Source: Heterobasidion occidentale (taxonomy: Eukaryota > Basidiomycota > Agaricomycetes > Russulales > Bondarzewiaceae). Taken from it: 64,000 nt of DNA. Location: positions 1 through 64,000 of the forward strand of contig JBCAQO010000014.1 in the NCBI GenBank assembly GCA_039111635.1, read 5' to 3'. Of this stretch, positions 32,069 to 42,956 are shown piece by piece. Numbering within the stretch: position 1 is the stretch's first letter; each line of letters opens with the position of its first letter. Both the position numbers and the translations under genes were made by a program. The notes beneath the pieces were generated by a model. It had not been told where the DNA came from and did not search any database. It was given only the letters and a program-made list of their open reading frames with translations.

Positions 32069-35000
32069 CTCTCCTTCACCAGCCGAAGAGAGAGGGTTGA
32101 GGAAACTCGAGTATGATTCCCCGCCATACATTCGAATCGGAGCAATGAACAATCATATTATTACCCCCATTCGACTTGACGTGCGATTAACAACTCGAGG
32201 AAGAAGCGCTGGAGCCAGAGCCGCCATCGACTCAGCATGCGAAGGGATCCTGGTAAACGAAGAGTGGGTACGGAAGCACACTCCCTACCTATCCCCTAAA
32301 CCGCCCCATCCGCGTTCGCAACGTCGATGACACCATCAACAAGGCAGGCCTCATTCGACGAGGCCTAGACGCGAATCTCACCGTCAAGGATAGACGGGGG
32401 AGAACTCACACTGAACGCGTCCAGATGTTCATCACCAATCTAGGGAAAGACGACATGCTCCTAGGAACGGATTGGTTGAAATACCACGACCCCTCCATCG
32501 GGTGGAGGCGCCGTGAAGTACACTTTGATCGATGCCCCAGAGATTGCCAGCAACCATATGGGTTTACCAAGGCAAGGGAAGAGCCTACCAGGAAGGCATG
32601 GCTAGCGAAACTACGCGGCGACAAGACCCCCCAGCGGACAAAACCGCATCTTGTCTCAGAACCGGTAGGACCTTCGTGGACTTGGACTAAAGAACAATGG
32701 AGCCAAGTACCCGTAAAGGAATGGAAAACTCGGTTCATGGAACTACTCGAACACAAATCCCGACAACGTAAGGCTCGGGAATGGCTCGAGGAGCAAATAA
32801 CCGAAAGGAAGGAACGCCGGCAAGCTCAGCAAAAGGCAGCCCAGGGCGAAGCTTCAGGGGAAGTCGCCGAAAAGGCGCAAACACCGTCTGACTCCTCCGC
32901 AAGGGACAGCGGAGGAGAACCCGTCATTAGGAAGGTAGCTCCAGAACCCTCGGGGTTCGCAAGCTTTGACGAAGACCTGGAGGAAGAAATCGATACCACC
33001 GACTTGAAAGGTCGGGTACCGACAGAATATCATTCCTACCTCGACATCTTCAGCGAACGACGATCGCAGAGGCTTCCCCAACATACAATATGGGACCACG
33101 CGATAAACCTCAAACCGTCTTTTGTACCCCAGGCTCCGTGGATATTTCCCCTGAGCCCGGAAAAGCATGACGAGTTAGGGAAGTTCGTCAAAGAGCACCT
33201 TTCCAGAGGAACAATACGTCGGTCAACAGCACACAGCGCGGCCTCTTTCTTTTTCGTAAGCAAGAAAGATGGGAAGCTCCGTCCGGTACAAGACTATCGC
33301 CACCTTAACGAACACACTATTCGAGACGTCACCCCCCTGCCATTAATCCAAGAACTATTGGATATCATTAAAGGCGCAACAGTGTTCTCAAAGCTCGATG
33401 TTCGGTGGGGATATAACAACGTGCGCATCAAGAAAGGAGACGAGTCCAAGGCGGCCTTCGTCACACCCTTGGGACTTTTCGAACCTACGGTGATGTTCTT
33501 TGGGCTCTGTAACTCCCCGGGAACCTTCCAAGCCATGATGAACATGATCTTCCAAGAACTCATCCTGGCCCGGAAGATAGCGGTATATATGGACGACATC
33601 CTCATCTTCACGAAGACCACAGCGGAACACATTGTGATTCTTCGGCGAGTCCTCCAAATCCTGCGCGACAACGATCTCTACCTCAAACCAGAGAAGTGCG
33701 AGTTCCACAAGGAAAAGTTGAACTACCTTGGGTACACGATCTCAAAAGACCACGTCGCTATGGAAGACTCGAAGATTGAAGCTATCCAGGAATGGCCCAT
33801 TCCACGTACAGTTCGCGACATCCGCTCTTTCTTAGGCCTAGGGAACTTCTACCGACGATTCATTGACAAATTCTCTTTGATCGCTCGGCCCCTGCATGAC
33901 CTCACGAAGAAGGATGTGAAATGGAACTGGACCACGGAATGCCAACAGGTGTTTGACCGACTGAAGAAAACTTTCACCAGCCGACCCGTCCTGTTGTACC
34001 CTGACCCGATGCGCCCTTACTGGCTTGTTACCGACGCCTCCCTCGCAGCATATGGTGCAGTCCTCTTACAGGAAGGACCTGATAGCGACTGGCACCCTGT
34101 TGCATACCTCTCAGGATCGTTCTCACCGGCCGAACGAAATTACGACGTGCATGATCGCGAACTCCTCGCCATCATCAAAGCACTGGAACACTGGAAACAC
34201 TACCTCGAAGGCGCTCGACATCCCTTTGAGGTCTGGACGGACCATAAAAACTTAGAACACTTTAAGACGGCGCGCGACCTGTCAAGGCGACAAGCGCGCT
34301 GGAGTCTTTTTTGTCCCGATTTGACTTCCAGCTCAGTTACAAGGCTGGAACTACAAATCATGCCGATGCTCTGTCCAGGCGTCCAGACCTTAGTGAGGGG
34401 GTGGAATCTGATAACAAGGCACAGACTCTACTTCCGTCCAGACTTTTCACCGAGTCCAGCGAAACTCTAGTAGAGCCAAGCGAAGGCATACACGTCAAGG
34501 CAACAGAACTCGTATCCTCGGACATCCTCTCCCTTATTCGACACTCGCGCTCGGAACACGATTTGTTGGTTGATGTCGCCCTCAAGAAACTGCTGGAAAA
34601 AGGTCCAAATGCAATGAAGGGCGACCTAGGAAAATGGACACATGAAGATGGCATTACAAGACGCGACGGTTACATATGCGTCCCAAAGGACGACCTCCTT
34701 CGACGAACGATTGTCAAAACGCACCATGACACTATGGCTACAGGACACCCGGGGCGAGCAAAGACCTTAGAATTGGTCCAACGCCATTACTGGTGGTCAA
34801 GCATGACCAAATTTGTACACGCATATGTGAATGGATGTGCAGTATGCCAATCTACCAAGAATCTCCCCCATAGAACCCATCCACCGATCCAACCGCTGGA
34901 AACCACAAACGCCCCCTGGCACTTTATCTCCACCGACTTTGTGACAGACCTCCCGGAAAGCAGAGGCTACGACTCGATCAACGTGGTAGTCGACCAGGGT

Positions 35001-35996
35001 CTGTCAAAAGGAATAGTCATAACCCCATGCAAGAAGACAATCACGGCCGAAGAAACCACGACGCTCTTCCAAGACAATGTGTTCAAACGATATGGTTTAC
35101 CAACCAAAGTGGTGTCCGACAGAGGTCCTCAATTTGCGGCAAAATTCACAAGGGAACTATGGAAAGGAATGGGAATCACCCCTGCCCTCAGCACGGCTTA
35201 CCACCCTCAAACGGACGGAGAAACAGAACGGGTAAACCAAGAGATCGAGCAATTCCTGCGAGTTTTCTGCAACTACCATCAAGATAACTGGGTAGACTTG
35301 ATCCCCTTCGCAGAATTCTCCCACAATACCCGAAGACACTCCGCCACTGGGAAGTCGCCGTTTGAAGTCCTTTATGGGTTCAATCCACCATATTCGGTCG
35401 ACTCAGCTCTGGAAACCAAGGTGCCCGCAGTAACTGAACGTTTGCGGCTAATCAAGGAAGTCCAAGAAGATGCGGCCGCAAGTCTACAAATAGCAGCGCA
35501 GCACGCCAAGGACCGGGACCTACACAGGAAACTTCCGCAGTGGGAAGTAGGAACCCAAGTTTGGTTAGAAGGAACCCATATTCGGACGACTCATCCGAAA
35601 TTCAAGCTGGCACCTAGGCGCTATGGCCCCTTTTCAGTGATTGAAAGAATCGGTCCTCTGGCTTATCGGTTGGAAATACCCAAAACATGGAAGATACACC
35701 CGGTGTTTCATGCCTCCATACTCACGGAATATCACGAGACAGAGGCCCACGGAAGGAACTTCCCCAGACCTGCCCCAGAGATCCTGAATGAAGAAGAGCA
35801 CTACGAAGTGGAGGCCATTCTAGATTCAAGACGCCAGGGACGAGGGACCAAGTACCTTGTCAAGTGGGTCGGATATTCTGAGGCCGATAACACTTGGGAA
35901 CCCTTTGCCCTCCTCAAAGATACGGCCGACGAGGCGCTTCGTGAATTCCACGAAAGCTACCCAGACAAGCCCCGACCAGCGGCGATTAGGCTTTAG
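32069..35996 (+). pseudogene. pol: Ty3/gypsy Pol: protease, RT, RNase H, integrase, chromodomain (two frame breaks)
   Basis: The enzymes that copy and integrate the element. The protease lies near 32220 with AAIDSACEG, where families usually have Asp-Ser/Thr-Gly, so Ala replaces Gly. Reverse transcriptase: LDVRWGYNNVRI, GLCNSPGTFQ and YMDD in VYMDDILIF. RNase H: LVTDASLAAYGAVL, DRELLAII, VWTDHKNLE. The integrase HHCC finger spans 34727-34860 (HHDTMATGHPG ... CAVCQ), then STDF, DRGPQF and HPQTDGETERVNQEIEQF hold the D,D,E residues. A chromodomain (YEVEAILDSRRQGRG ... KWVGYSEADNTWEP) ends the protein at 35996. The frame changes near 32282-32302 and again at a six-T run (34307-34312), where one T appears to be missing. 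The element is therefore not intact as read, unless these are sequencing errors. Confidence 0.92.
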
Positions 35997-36053
35997 AAAG
36001 ATATAAAAAGGGAGATACCCCCCCTCTTTCAAAGCAAGAATCCTCCCCAGTAC

Positions 36054-37389
36054 ATGTCCGACCACTCCTCCCTTGATTACTCCCCTGGACGTGCCATGCT
36101 CATCGATGACGGGACTACCTCCTCCCCTTCAAGAAACCCCTCACCAGACATCATTCTGGCCGTGGCCAACCCCAACACTGGACGCCCTAGCCGAAGCAGC
36201 CGCCCAACGACTCCAGAAGGAGTTCCAGTACAAATCAGTGTCCACCAAACCGCGCTCACCGTCGAAGGTCGAACGGGTTCCCGAGCCTCACCACGGTTTG
36301 AGAGAGCTCATGACGAGCACGATGAAGGACGTCAAGCAGAAGGAAGGCATGCTCCGTCAACGCCTTCGCGACCGACGTCAACGTTGGCTCAAGGAGACGC
36401 AAGGCAGGAAACGAGAGGCGGAAGAAGACCAGGAAACCCTTCGGACCTGGCATCGCCTACAACTGTTGAGGCAGGTGTACAAGAACCAGCAACGGCTGGT
36501 ACATCAACTACCAGGACCAGAGGGCCCCCTACCAGTAGTCGAGATCTGCACCCCGGAGAGTTGGAAGGACTAGGAGACGCCCTACTCCAGCGCACCACCA
36601 TCTCCGCGGTAATTCAGATGGCCACAGCGCTGGCCTTACAAAGGCTCGCTAACTTCTTCGCAGGGCAACCAGGAAGCGAGAGCGACGACATACCCCGACG
36701 CCTCGCTGACGCGAGCGACCAGGTCAGGCTTCTGGCCTATGCAGATGATCATAGGGCCGCCTCCTGGTACGCCCGAGGAAATAATGGGGCTTACGCCCTA
36801 CTCATTCATCCGGACGAGTTCTCCTCCTTCATCAATCTGGAGCTCCTACCCGCCCTCATCTCGCGCACCGACACAGGACATTCAAGTCACGCCCATCCCG
36901 TTCGGACTGACCCATTCCGCGTCCAACCATGGAGCGAAGCTAGCAGAGCGGTACCGGCTACAAGCAGTCGAGACGCATCCACCCAGACCGAATATGTCTG
37001 GGCTACGGTCCAACGACAGGCACGAAGGGACCGAGAGGCCCTTCCTCCCGTATCGGCAGGACAATCCACCGGGCAGGACGCAGGAGGCAGCAATGAGGAG
37101 CACCCTCCAAGGTACAGGAGGAATGAGGGACGAGGGAGCCAGAGAACAAGGGCAGCCCTTCAACCCAGGCGAAGCAGTCCTAGAAGAACTCGACCAAGAG
37201 ATTCGCCGACTCCAGACCGTCCTCGAGATAATCGAGCTGAAGGAGCGCATCCACGGATTAGTAGAAGAACTCCAATCCGCCAGCGCCCGACTCAGCGAAC
37301 TACTTCCTGGACTCGAGCGGACTACGGAGACATTGGCGGAGGATACTAGACGAGGGAGTCGAGGAACCCCTTGTCAACAAACAAGGTGA
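36054..37389 (+). CDS. Extra open region downstream of pol in the gypsy element (ORF3)
   Basis: Pol ends at 35996, and 58 bp later a 431-codon frame (36054-37349, MSDHSSLDYSPGRAM) opens. A second frame is open over the same DNA at 36073-36573 and 36739-37389. Coding-like text alternates: frame one at the start; frame two in LDALAEAAAQRLQKEF and the charged helix TMKDVKQKEGMLRQRL; frame one again in ISAVIQMATALALQRLANFF and DEFSSFINLELLPALI; frame two at the end, in a coiled coil (EELDQEIRRLQTVLEIIELK). The simplest reading is one protein of about 440 residues broken by compensating frame changes; true dual coding is the alternative. There is no signal peptide or membrane segment, so it is not envelope-like. 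I do not recognise a family. Confidence 0.5.
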
Positions 37390-39892
37390 CGGAGAGGAAA
37401 GGACCCTCCGCACCACAGGTATCGGTTTCACGCACAGGACGCCGGCACGAACGTCCTGCATGACGTTAAACTGTGAAAAGATAAGAAGGCAGGGGAAGTA
37501 CCTGACCATTTCGCGTTGCAGCCCTCCGGTCTCAAGATGAAGGACAAGCATTCAACACTCTCGTTGTCAAGAGGTATTCTGACAAGCGAATCGGGTGTCC
37601 CGCTTGGATCCCCAGTTTTACAGGGCCCTTTCCGCATTAGGAGGCCCTTAGGATTCACAACATAACCGACTGGTACATGAATGATGCATGAATATTGGTG
37701 GGAATCGTGTTGCATACCCACCGTTGGGTACAGTGGACCAACCTCGCTGTCAAGGTCTGACAGGTGTCTTGGACGTCCCACTTTGGATCTCCGTTTTACA
37801 GGGTCTTTTCCGCATTAGGGGACCCTATCAGCGATGCAGGAACTGATGGCCGCACTCCATTAGTACCCAAAACGGAGAAATTACATCCGCAACGATGTAA
37901 AACTACGAAAGGCTTGGTCCGCAATGACGATAAACTAGTTACCGTCCGGAATGACGCTAAAGCTACCAAGACCCTCGGAGCGTGGTTGCATTCTGGAAGA
38001 CGGTGGAAGTGAGGGCCTCCACCGTTGCAGAACCCTGCCGACTAGGTCGAGGCGCTTCCATATTCCATACGCCCTACAGTAAAAGAATATGGGGTCGACA
38101 CGGTTCAATTCCGTGCGAGGGGTTTGGGGACAGGGAGCGGGTTGCCAGCCTTCCGACAAGGCCGCGACTACTCCATGGCGCGCCCATTCTACCCTTGAAG
38201 TCCGAAGCAAGGATTCCGCTTCAAGGGCCAGTCAAGAGGCAACTGGGACCGTGCCTCGTGTTGCGATCATCCGCAATGATGTAAAACTACGGATGTCCGC
38301 AACGACGATAAACTACGGATGCCCTCCATGGCGTTAAACTGGGATTGCCCTTTCCTTTACAGGGCCATGAGCAGTGTCCAAACATGAGATATGTTTCGAC
38401 ATTGCTGCGTCCGCAAAGACGTTAAACTACCACTCCTTTCGGCATAGGAGATGTCGATCGACATCGTTGTTGACGCCACGATGTTGATCTAGTCCGCAAT
38501 GACGATAAACTATTTACTCCTTCAAGTATAGGAGACGTGGTTGATGGTCACGACCTTGACCATCAACTAGTCCGAAATGACCTTAAACTACCCTCACCCC
38601 GGAGGATAAATCTATCGAGGCTCGGAGGTTCAAGCCAGGCGATAGCGGACGTCCGCAATGACTATAAACTAGTTGCCGTCCTTCATGACGATAAACTGAG
38701 CTGCCCTTCTGTTTACAGGGCCATGTGAGTTGTGTCAAAATAGGCTTCCCAGTCTATTCTCGCAACTCTAGAAGTTATCCGGTTTGATACAGTATAAACC
38801 GTCACCATCTTTTCCTCAATGGGAACCCTGTCAAGAAGGAGGAACTGGTCTACGGCCCTATGCGCATCACCGATGAATGTTCCGGCGCGCAGAAACACCT
38901 GCTGTCTTGTTTACAGGTACTCCTACGTTGGGAGATGGATAGGTCCGCAACGACCTTGGCATAAACTGGCAGGGCAGTCCGCAACGACTTCGGTATAAAC
39001 TAGCCTCAGTCCGCGACGACTTAAGGATAAACTAGCCGACGTCCGCAAAGACGCAAAACTACGGACGTCCGGCACGACGTTAAAACTACCAGGACATACC
39101 TTATGCTGACCCCGCATAATTACCGTCAAGGTGGATACCATGGTCTATTCAAGAGACCATGGGGTTCGAAATCTATTCTTCAAAGTCCTTACCTCGTGTC
39201 CAATACCCTTAGTGAAAAACAAACTCTGGACGAACACTCAATCTCTAACCTGACAAGGCCACCGTATGGGGCTGACAGAGTTAGGGATCTTCAAAGGGGT
39301 CTTGCCGGACTCAAAACAAGTCAAGAAAAATGTTCGTTCTTGATAGGTTGGTGGGCCTAAGCCTTTGTAAAGCGATCAACCCACACACCTGGAGTCCCCC
39401 TCGATACCGGAGATCAAGGAGATGAAGATCTATCCTGGAAACACTGAGACATGGCCTTCGGCACTTTGGAAGAAGAACGACACACACCCATCCACAGACG
39501 AGTTTCTATATCATCTTATAATCATTCGCACAACACCTTTCTGCATCGTCGCCAGAGAAAATACTGGCTTAACAAACCTACCAGGGAGCCTGGTCGAGTA
39601 GCTGCCTATTGACTCTAGGAGTGTACTCACACAAAACGTGCGGTGAAGGAAGAACACACCGGAGAAGGAACAGGGTATTGTGGCTATGCCCCGAACTTCA
39701 AATCAAACAGCTCAACGGAGAAGGAAAACTCCTAGGCGTTGTAAACGACGTAGGTCGGTCCTCGCCCCAGAAAACGAAGTGATATTGGAAGACGCATCCC
39801 AATCTATTTTGACGACCAGCAAGCAATTGTATGTGGAATGACGATGAAGCTCGTTTCTGCTCAAGCGAGTAGTCCCCTCAGGAGTTGGGACC
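37390..39892 (+). repeat. Non-coding 3' region of the gypsy element with ~17 dispersed motif copies
   Basis: About 2.5 kb with no sustained frame. Between 37452 and 39090 the motif TCCGCAAYGACGNTAAACT recurs about 17 times in the same orientation. Clear copies start near 37452, 37884, 37917, 37943, 38268, 38295, 38322, 38409, 38492, 38570, 38651, 38679, 38942, 38977, 39008, 39041 and 39066. Spacing is irregular (25 to 400 bp). A second motif, TTTACAGGGCC, occurs near 37617, 37795, 38357, 38711 and 38909. The region ends at the polypurine tract. Confidence 0.8.
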
Positions 39893-39906
39893 TAGAAAGG
39901 GGGTAA
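39893..39906 (+). other. Polypurine tract of the gypsy element
   Basis: AGAAAGGGGGTAA directly precedes the 3' LTR start TGTTATG. This is the expected position and composition for the plus-strand primer. Confidence 0.75.
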
Positions 39907-40526
39907 TGTTATGACTTGACCGATCGGGGCCCTCCGCGGCCGGTCTAACCGATGGATCAAGCATCACATGCTAGGCGGCTCCACTACGGAGCGTACATCA
40001 AGGTATTCGGCATGCCCTTAGGAGCCAACAAGACCGATGGTTCTTCAAGACATCGGTAAAGGCTACATTGGAGGGACATGAGGCTCACGAAGTTCACACA
40101 GTAATATGAGAGGCATTCACATGCCATGGGCTTAGGGCTTATGGGTAAGCACCTCGTCGCACCATGATGGATCAGTGCGACTAGAGAAGTACAAGAGTAG
40201 GCGCCGGAGGGAAAGACGGCGGCCACAGCTCTCCTAGGATGGAAACCTAGAGAAGCACACGGACTCTTACCCTATACCCTATATAGTATATAAGGCCCAT
40301 AGAATAGGCTGAGGATCTCCAGTCTATTCTCTTCGTTCTTTCTGTATCTACACATACAGAACTCTTCGTTCTTACACAGTCTTCACACTGTGTAACTTAG
40401 AGCCAATCATTATTCCCTCCTGTATCAACGTCTGATACAGTCGAGACTCCGTCCACCACTCAGCCCATCGTGCGACCTAGGGAAGAACCTGTTACTCTTG
40501 GGTTATCGAACGAGCAGTTCGTAACA
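39907..40526 (+). repeat. 3' LTR of the Ty3/gypsy element
   Basis: 620 bp, the same ends and TATA region as the 5' LTR, followed by the target-duplication copy CGCAG at 40527-40531 and then the resumed LINE ORF2. Confidence 0.95.
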
Positions 40527-40530
40527 CGCA

Positions 40531-41967
40531 GATCTTTTACCATTCAGCCTACTGGTCGACAAAAAGTGCCATGACGAAGCCACCAGACTGGCAACACTAG
40601 CCGACGAGCATCCCCTCTACAGACACACCATAGCGGCCGCAGACGCGACAACCCGTACACCAGATCGCTCCCCTCTCCATAGGCTCCTAAACGAAGCCTA
40701 CGCCATCTTTCCGAGCCAATTTGAAGACATCAAAGCCGTGCGACTCGATCCAAAGTGGCAGTCAGCCATCCAAACGAGCATTGCACCCAACAAAGATGGA
40801 GCCATCGAAGCCGAGAAACAAAACAGAGACGAAATACAGGTATATTCAGATGGATCTCTAATAGAAGGGGGAGTAGGGGCAGCGGCGGTCCTGTTCAGAC
40901 ACGGTAACGAAAAAGCGAGGCTGCACAAGCACCTTGGCAGAGCAGAACATCACACCGTATACGAAGCAGAACTTACCGGCATCCTTCTTGCTTTACAGCT
41001 CATACAAAACGAACCACCGCATCGCTCGGCATCGATAGCACTGGACAACGTCGCTGCAATACAGGCCACAAAGATAGCCAGGAGCACCCCAGGATCGTAT
41101 CTTGTCGACGCAATTCACGACAAGGTAGAGAAGGAGTTCGGAGGCAGAGGCAGAGGATGACCAACCTTACGATGGGTACCAGGGCACGTCGATATTGTAG
41201 GAAACGAGAGAAGCGACGAGGAAGCGAAGGCGGCAGCGAGAGGACTCACGAGCATGGACACAGTACTACCAAAGGCGATCAGGGGACAGCTTCCCTTCAG
41301 CCGGTCGGCGGCAAGGCAAAGGTTCAACGATGGACTCAAGAAGCGCTGGAAAAAACTCATGGAACAGTCACCGAGATGGCAAAAGCTGCAGAGGATAGAT
41401 CCCACAGCACCTTCGAACAGGTTTCGGAAAATCACTTCTTCTCTCCCGCGTCGACATGCCGCTACCCTTATGCAACTACGCACTGGCCACGCACCATTAC
41501 AACGTCATCTACACCGTATACGTCCAGACGAGTTCGAGAACCCCACCTGTCCCGCGTGTGGGCAGCGCGATGAGACGGTGGCCCACTTCCTTCTCGAATG
41601 CCGAAGCTTTACCGACAGTCGACACCGCCTTGAGCAAGCGGTAGGGCGAGCGAGCCGTAACCTTTCCGAACTATTATCCAACCCATCGATGTTCAAACAC
41701 CTATTCGAGTTCATACACGAAACCCAGCGCTTCAAGAAGACATTCGGAGACCTGAACCTGCCAAAGACCATGGAGACGGAGCTGGACGGACCTAGGAGCC
41801 GAAACGAGCGACGAACACAACCAACCACACCCCGAGCGCAAGGAGGAGGCAGACATAGAGGAGCGACGAGACTCGTGCAGATTCGAACCGCGGAACAGAG
41901 ACAGATGGCGGCCACGTTACGCAGCTGGTTAAACACAGCACCTGCTACCGGACCAAACAACAGTTAA
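40531..41967 (+). pseudogene. LINE ORF2, 3' part: RNase H and C-terminal zinc finger, one nonsense codon
   Basis: Continuation of ORF2 after the gypsy insertion, in the frame set by G40531. It reads through a segment LLPFSLLVDKKCHDEATRL that is common in Tad-like ORF2 between RT and RNase H. The RNase H follows: QVYSDGSLIEGGVGAAAVLF (Asp), YEAELTGILLAL (Glu), ALDNVAAIQ (Asp). A TGA at 41158-41160 interrupts it, and the same frame resumes at once with RWVPGHVDIVGNERSDEEAK, holding the last active-site Asp. The C-terminal knuckle CPACGQRDETVAHFLLEC is intact, and the stop is at 41965-41967. A single CGA-to-TGA change would explain the break. Confidence 0.85.
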
Positions 41968-42179
41968 GTACGATACCTTACTATACCACCATAATTCTCG
42001 CCATGCGACCCAACCTCCCTGAGGTAAACACATGCCCCTTGAGGGCCAATGCAGAGCATAGAGTTGGATCATGCTTACATACATTCACACTACCGTAGAG
42101 TACATACAGCTACACGTCTAGACATGCGGCGCGCCGCCACTAGACGTTAATACATGACTTCACACACAACTCATGTTAG
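41968..42179 (+). other. 3' untranslated end of the LINE
   Basis: About 210 bp between the ORF2 stop and the downstream copy of AACTCATGTTAG. It contains no poly(A) run. It ends in TTCACACAC before the duplication. Confidence 0.5.
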
Positions 42180-42956
42180 AAATTCCTCGGAGAGGCAAAT
42201 GTTATTAACATTTGTTAACAACTGTCCGTGAATTACTCACGGAACCCTAGTCAGCGAAACATAATATATCGCCGCTGTTCTCTGCCAGTCACTCCTCATT
42301 TTAAAACAAAGCTATCTTTGCCCTGTCTTTCAGTGAACGTGCATAGCTATCGTGGTAAGACATTCTTCATATTTTGTTTCGACTTTCTGGACAAGTGTGT
42401 AATTAATCAGCCATGTATGATGCCCTGAGTCCACGTGGGTTTCGCGTCGTACAAGTAGGCCCTGTCAGTAATGAAGCCCAGTGAAAACCCGATATTGCGA
42501 GATCGAACCAGAACGAGTGAGAACTCCCTGTGTCTCATGAGATAGTATGGTAGAGCGTGGTCTAACATTGGTCTATCTGTATCGACCAGTTGCGATTGTT
42601 TAGCGAAAGTCGGATGTTACATAATCAAATAGTCTTTGAATTTTTTCCTTACGACGAGACGACTCGCGGCTGCATTCGCACTCTTTCAAGTTTCTACAAG
42701 TTGTACCTCCAGAATTCCAATGCTATCAAGAACTTTGATCTTTTGAAACATTGGGTGCTAACAGAATCTTGTAGAGCCATTGGTGCATGGCTCGAGCTTC
42801 ATCCTGTCATCGATGGAATCAGATCATGAACAGATCCATATTTCCTCTGCGCGCACACCCAGACAACACCAGCAACAGCAGCAGTGGCAGCAACATTACT
42901 TTCACTGGCACCAGTAGCGGCAGCAACCACAACAGCAGCGGCAACAATCACAACAG

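Larger units (their letters stand above)
29761..40526 (+). mobile_element. Complete Ty3/gypsy chromodomain retrotransposon (chromovirus)
   Basis: Innermost level of the nest, 10.77 kb. The LTRs of 621 and 620 bp begin TGTTATGACTTG and end CAGTTCGTAACA, and the CGCAG target duplication flanks them. Inside are gag, pol (protease, RT, RNase H, integrase, chromodomain), an extra open region downstream of pol, a 2.5-kb repeat-bearing non-coding region and a polypurine tract. By eye the LTRs differ by five transitions and one indel, about 99 percent identity, so the insertion is young. The pol frame nevertheless has two breaks. I could not identify a primer-binding site for a particular tRNA. Confidence 0.95.
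25160..42179 (+). mobile_element. Tad-like non-LTR retrotransposon (LINE), split by a gypsy insertion
   Basis: Middle level of the nest. It is bounded by a 12-bp direct repeat AACTCATGTTAG (25148-25159 and 42168-42179), which I take as the target duplication. It carries ORF1 with zinc knuckles, ORF2 with apurinic endonuclease, reverse transcriptase, RNase H and a C-terminal CCHC finger, and a ~210-bp 3' region with no clear poly(A). This order with an RNase H domain is that of Tad/I-type fungal LINEs. ORF2 is cut between the RT and the RNase H by the gypsy element at 29761-40526. Confidence 0.85.
24219..42249. mobile_element. hAT-like element (non-autonomous), hosting a nested LINE and LTR element
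   Basis: The outer level of a nest. The ends are inverted repeats: TAGGGTTCCGTGAGTAAT at 24219-24236 and its exact complement at 42232-42249, with weaker pairing inward. An exact 8-bp direct repeat GTCAGCGA flanks them at 24211-24218 and 42250-42257. An 8-bp duplication and TAGGG-type ends suit hAT. Its own sequence is only 24219-25159 plus 42180-42249, about 1 kb. It is full of subterminal TGTTATTAAC/GTTAATAACA motifs (24251-24350, 25053-25150, 42200-42220), as hAT transposases often bind. No transposase is present, so it would have needed a helper. Confidence 0.88.

Noticed and set aside
36054..37389. Envelope gene for the gypsy element
   Set aside because: No signal peptide, membrane segment or cleavage site is visible; charged helices and a coiled coil instead.
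37452..39090. CRISPR-like spacing of the ~20-nt motif
   Set aside because: Spacing is irregular, copies are degenerate, and it lies inside a retrotransposon of a fungus.
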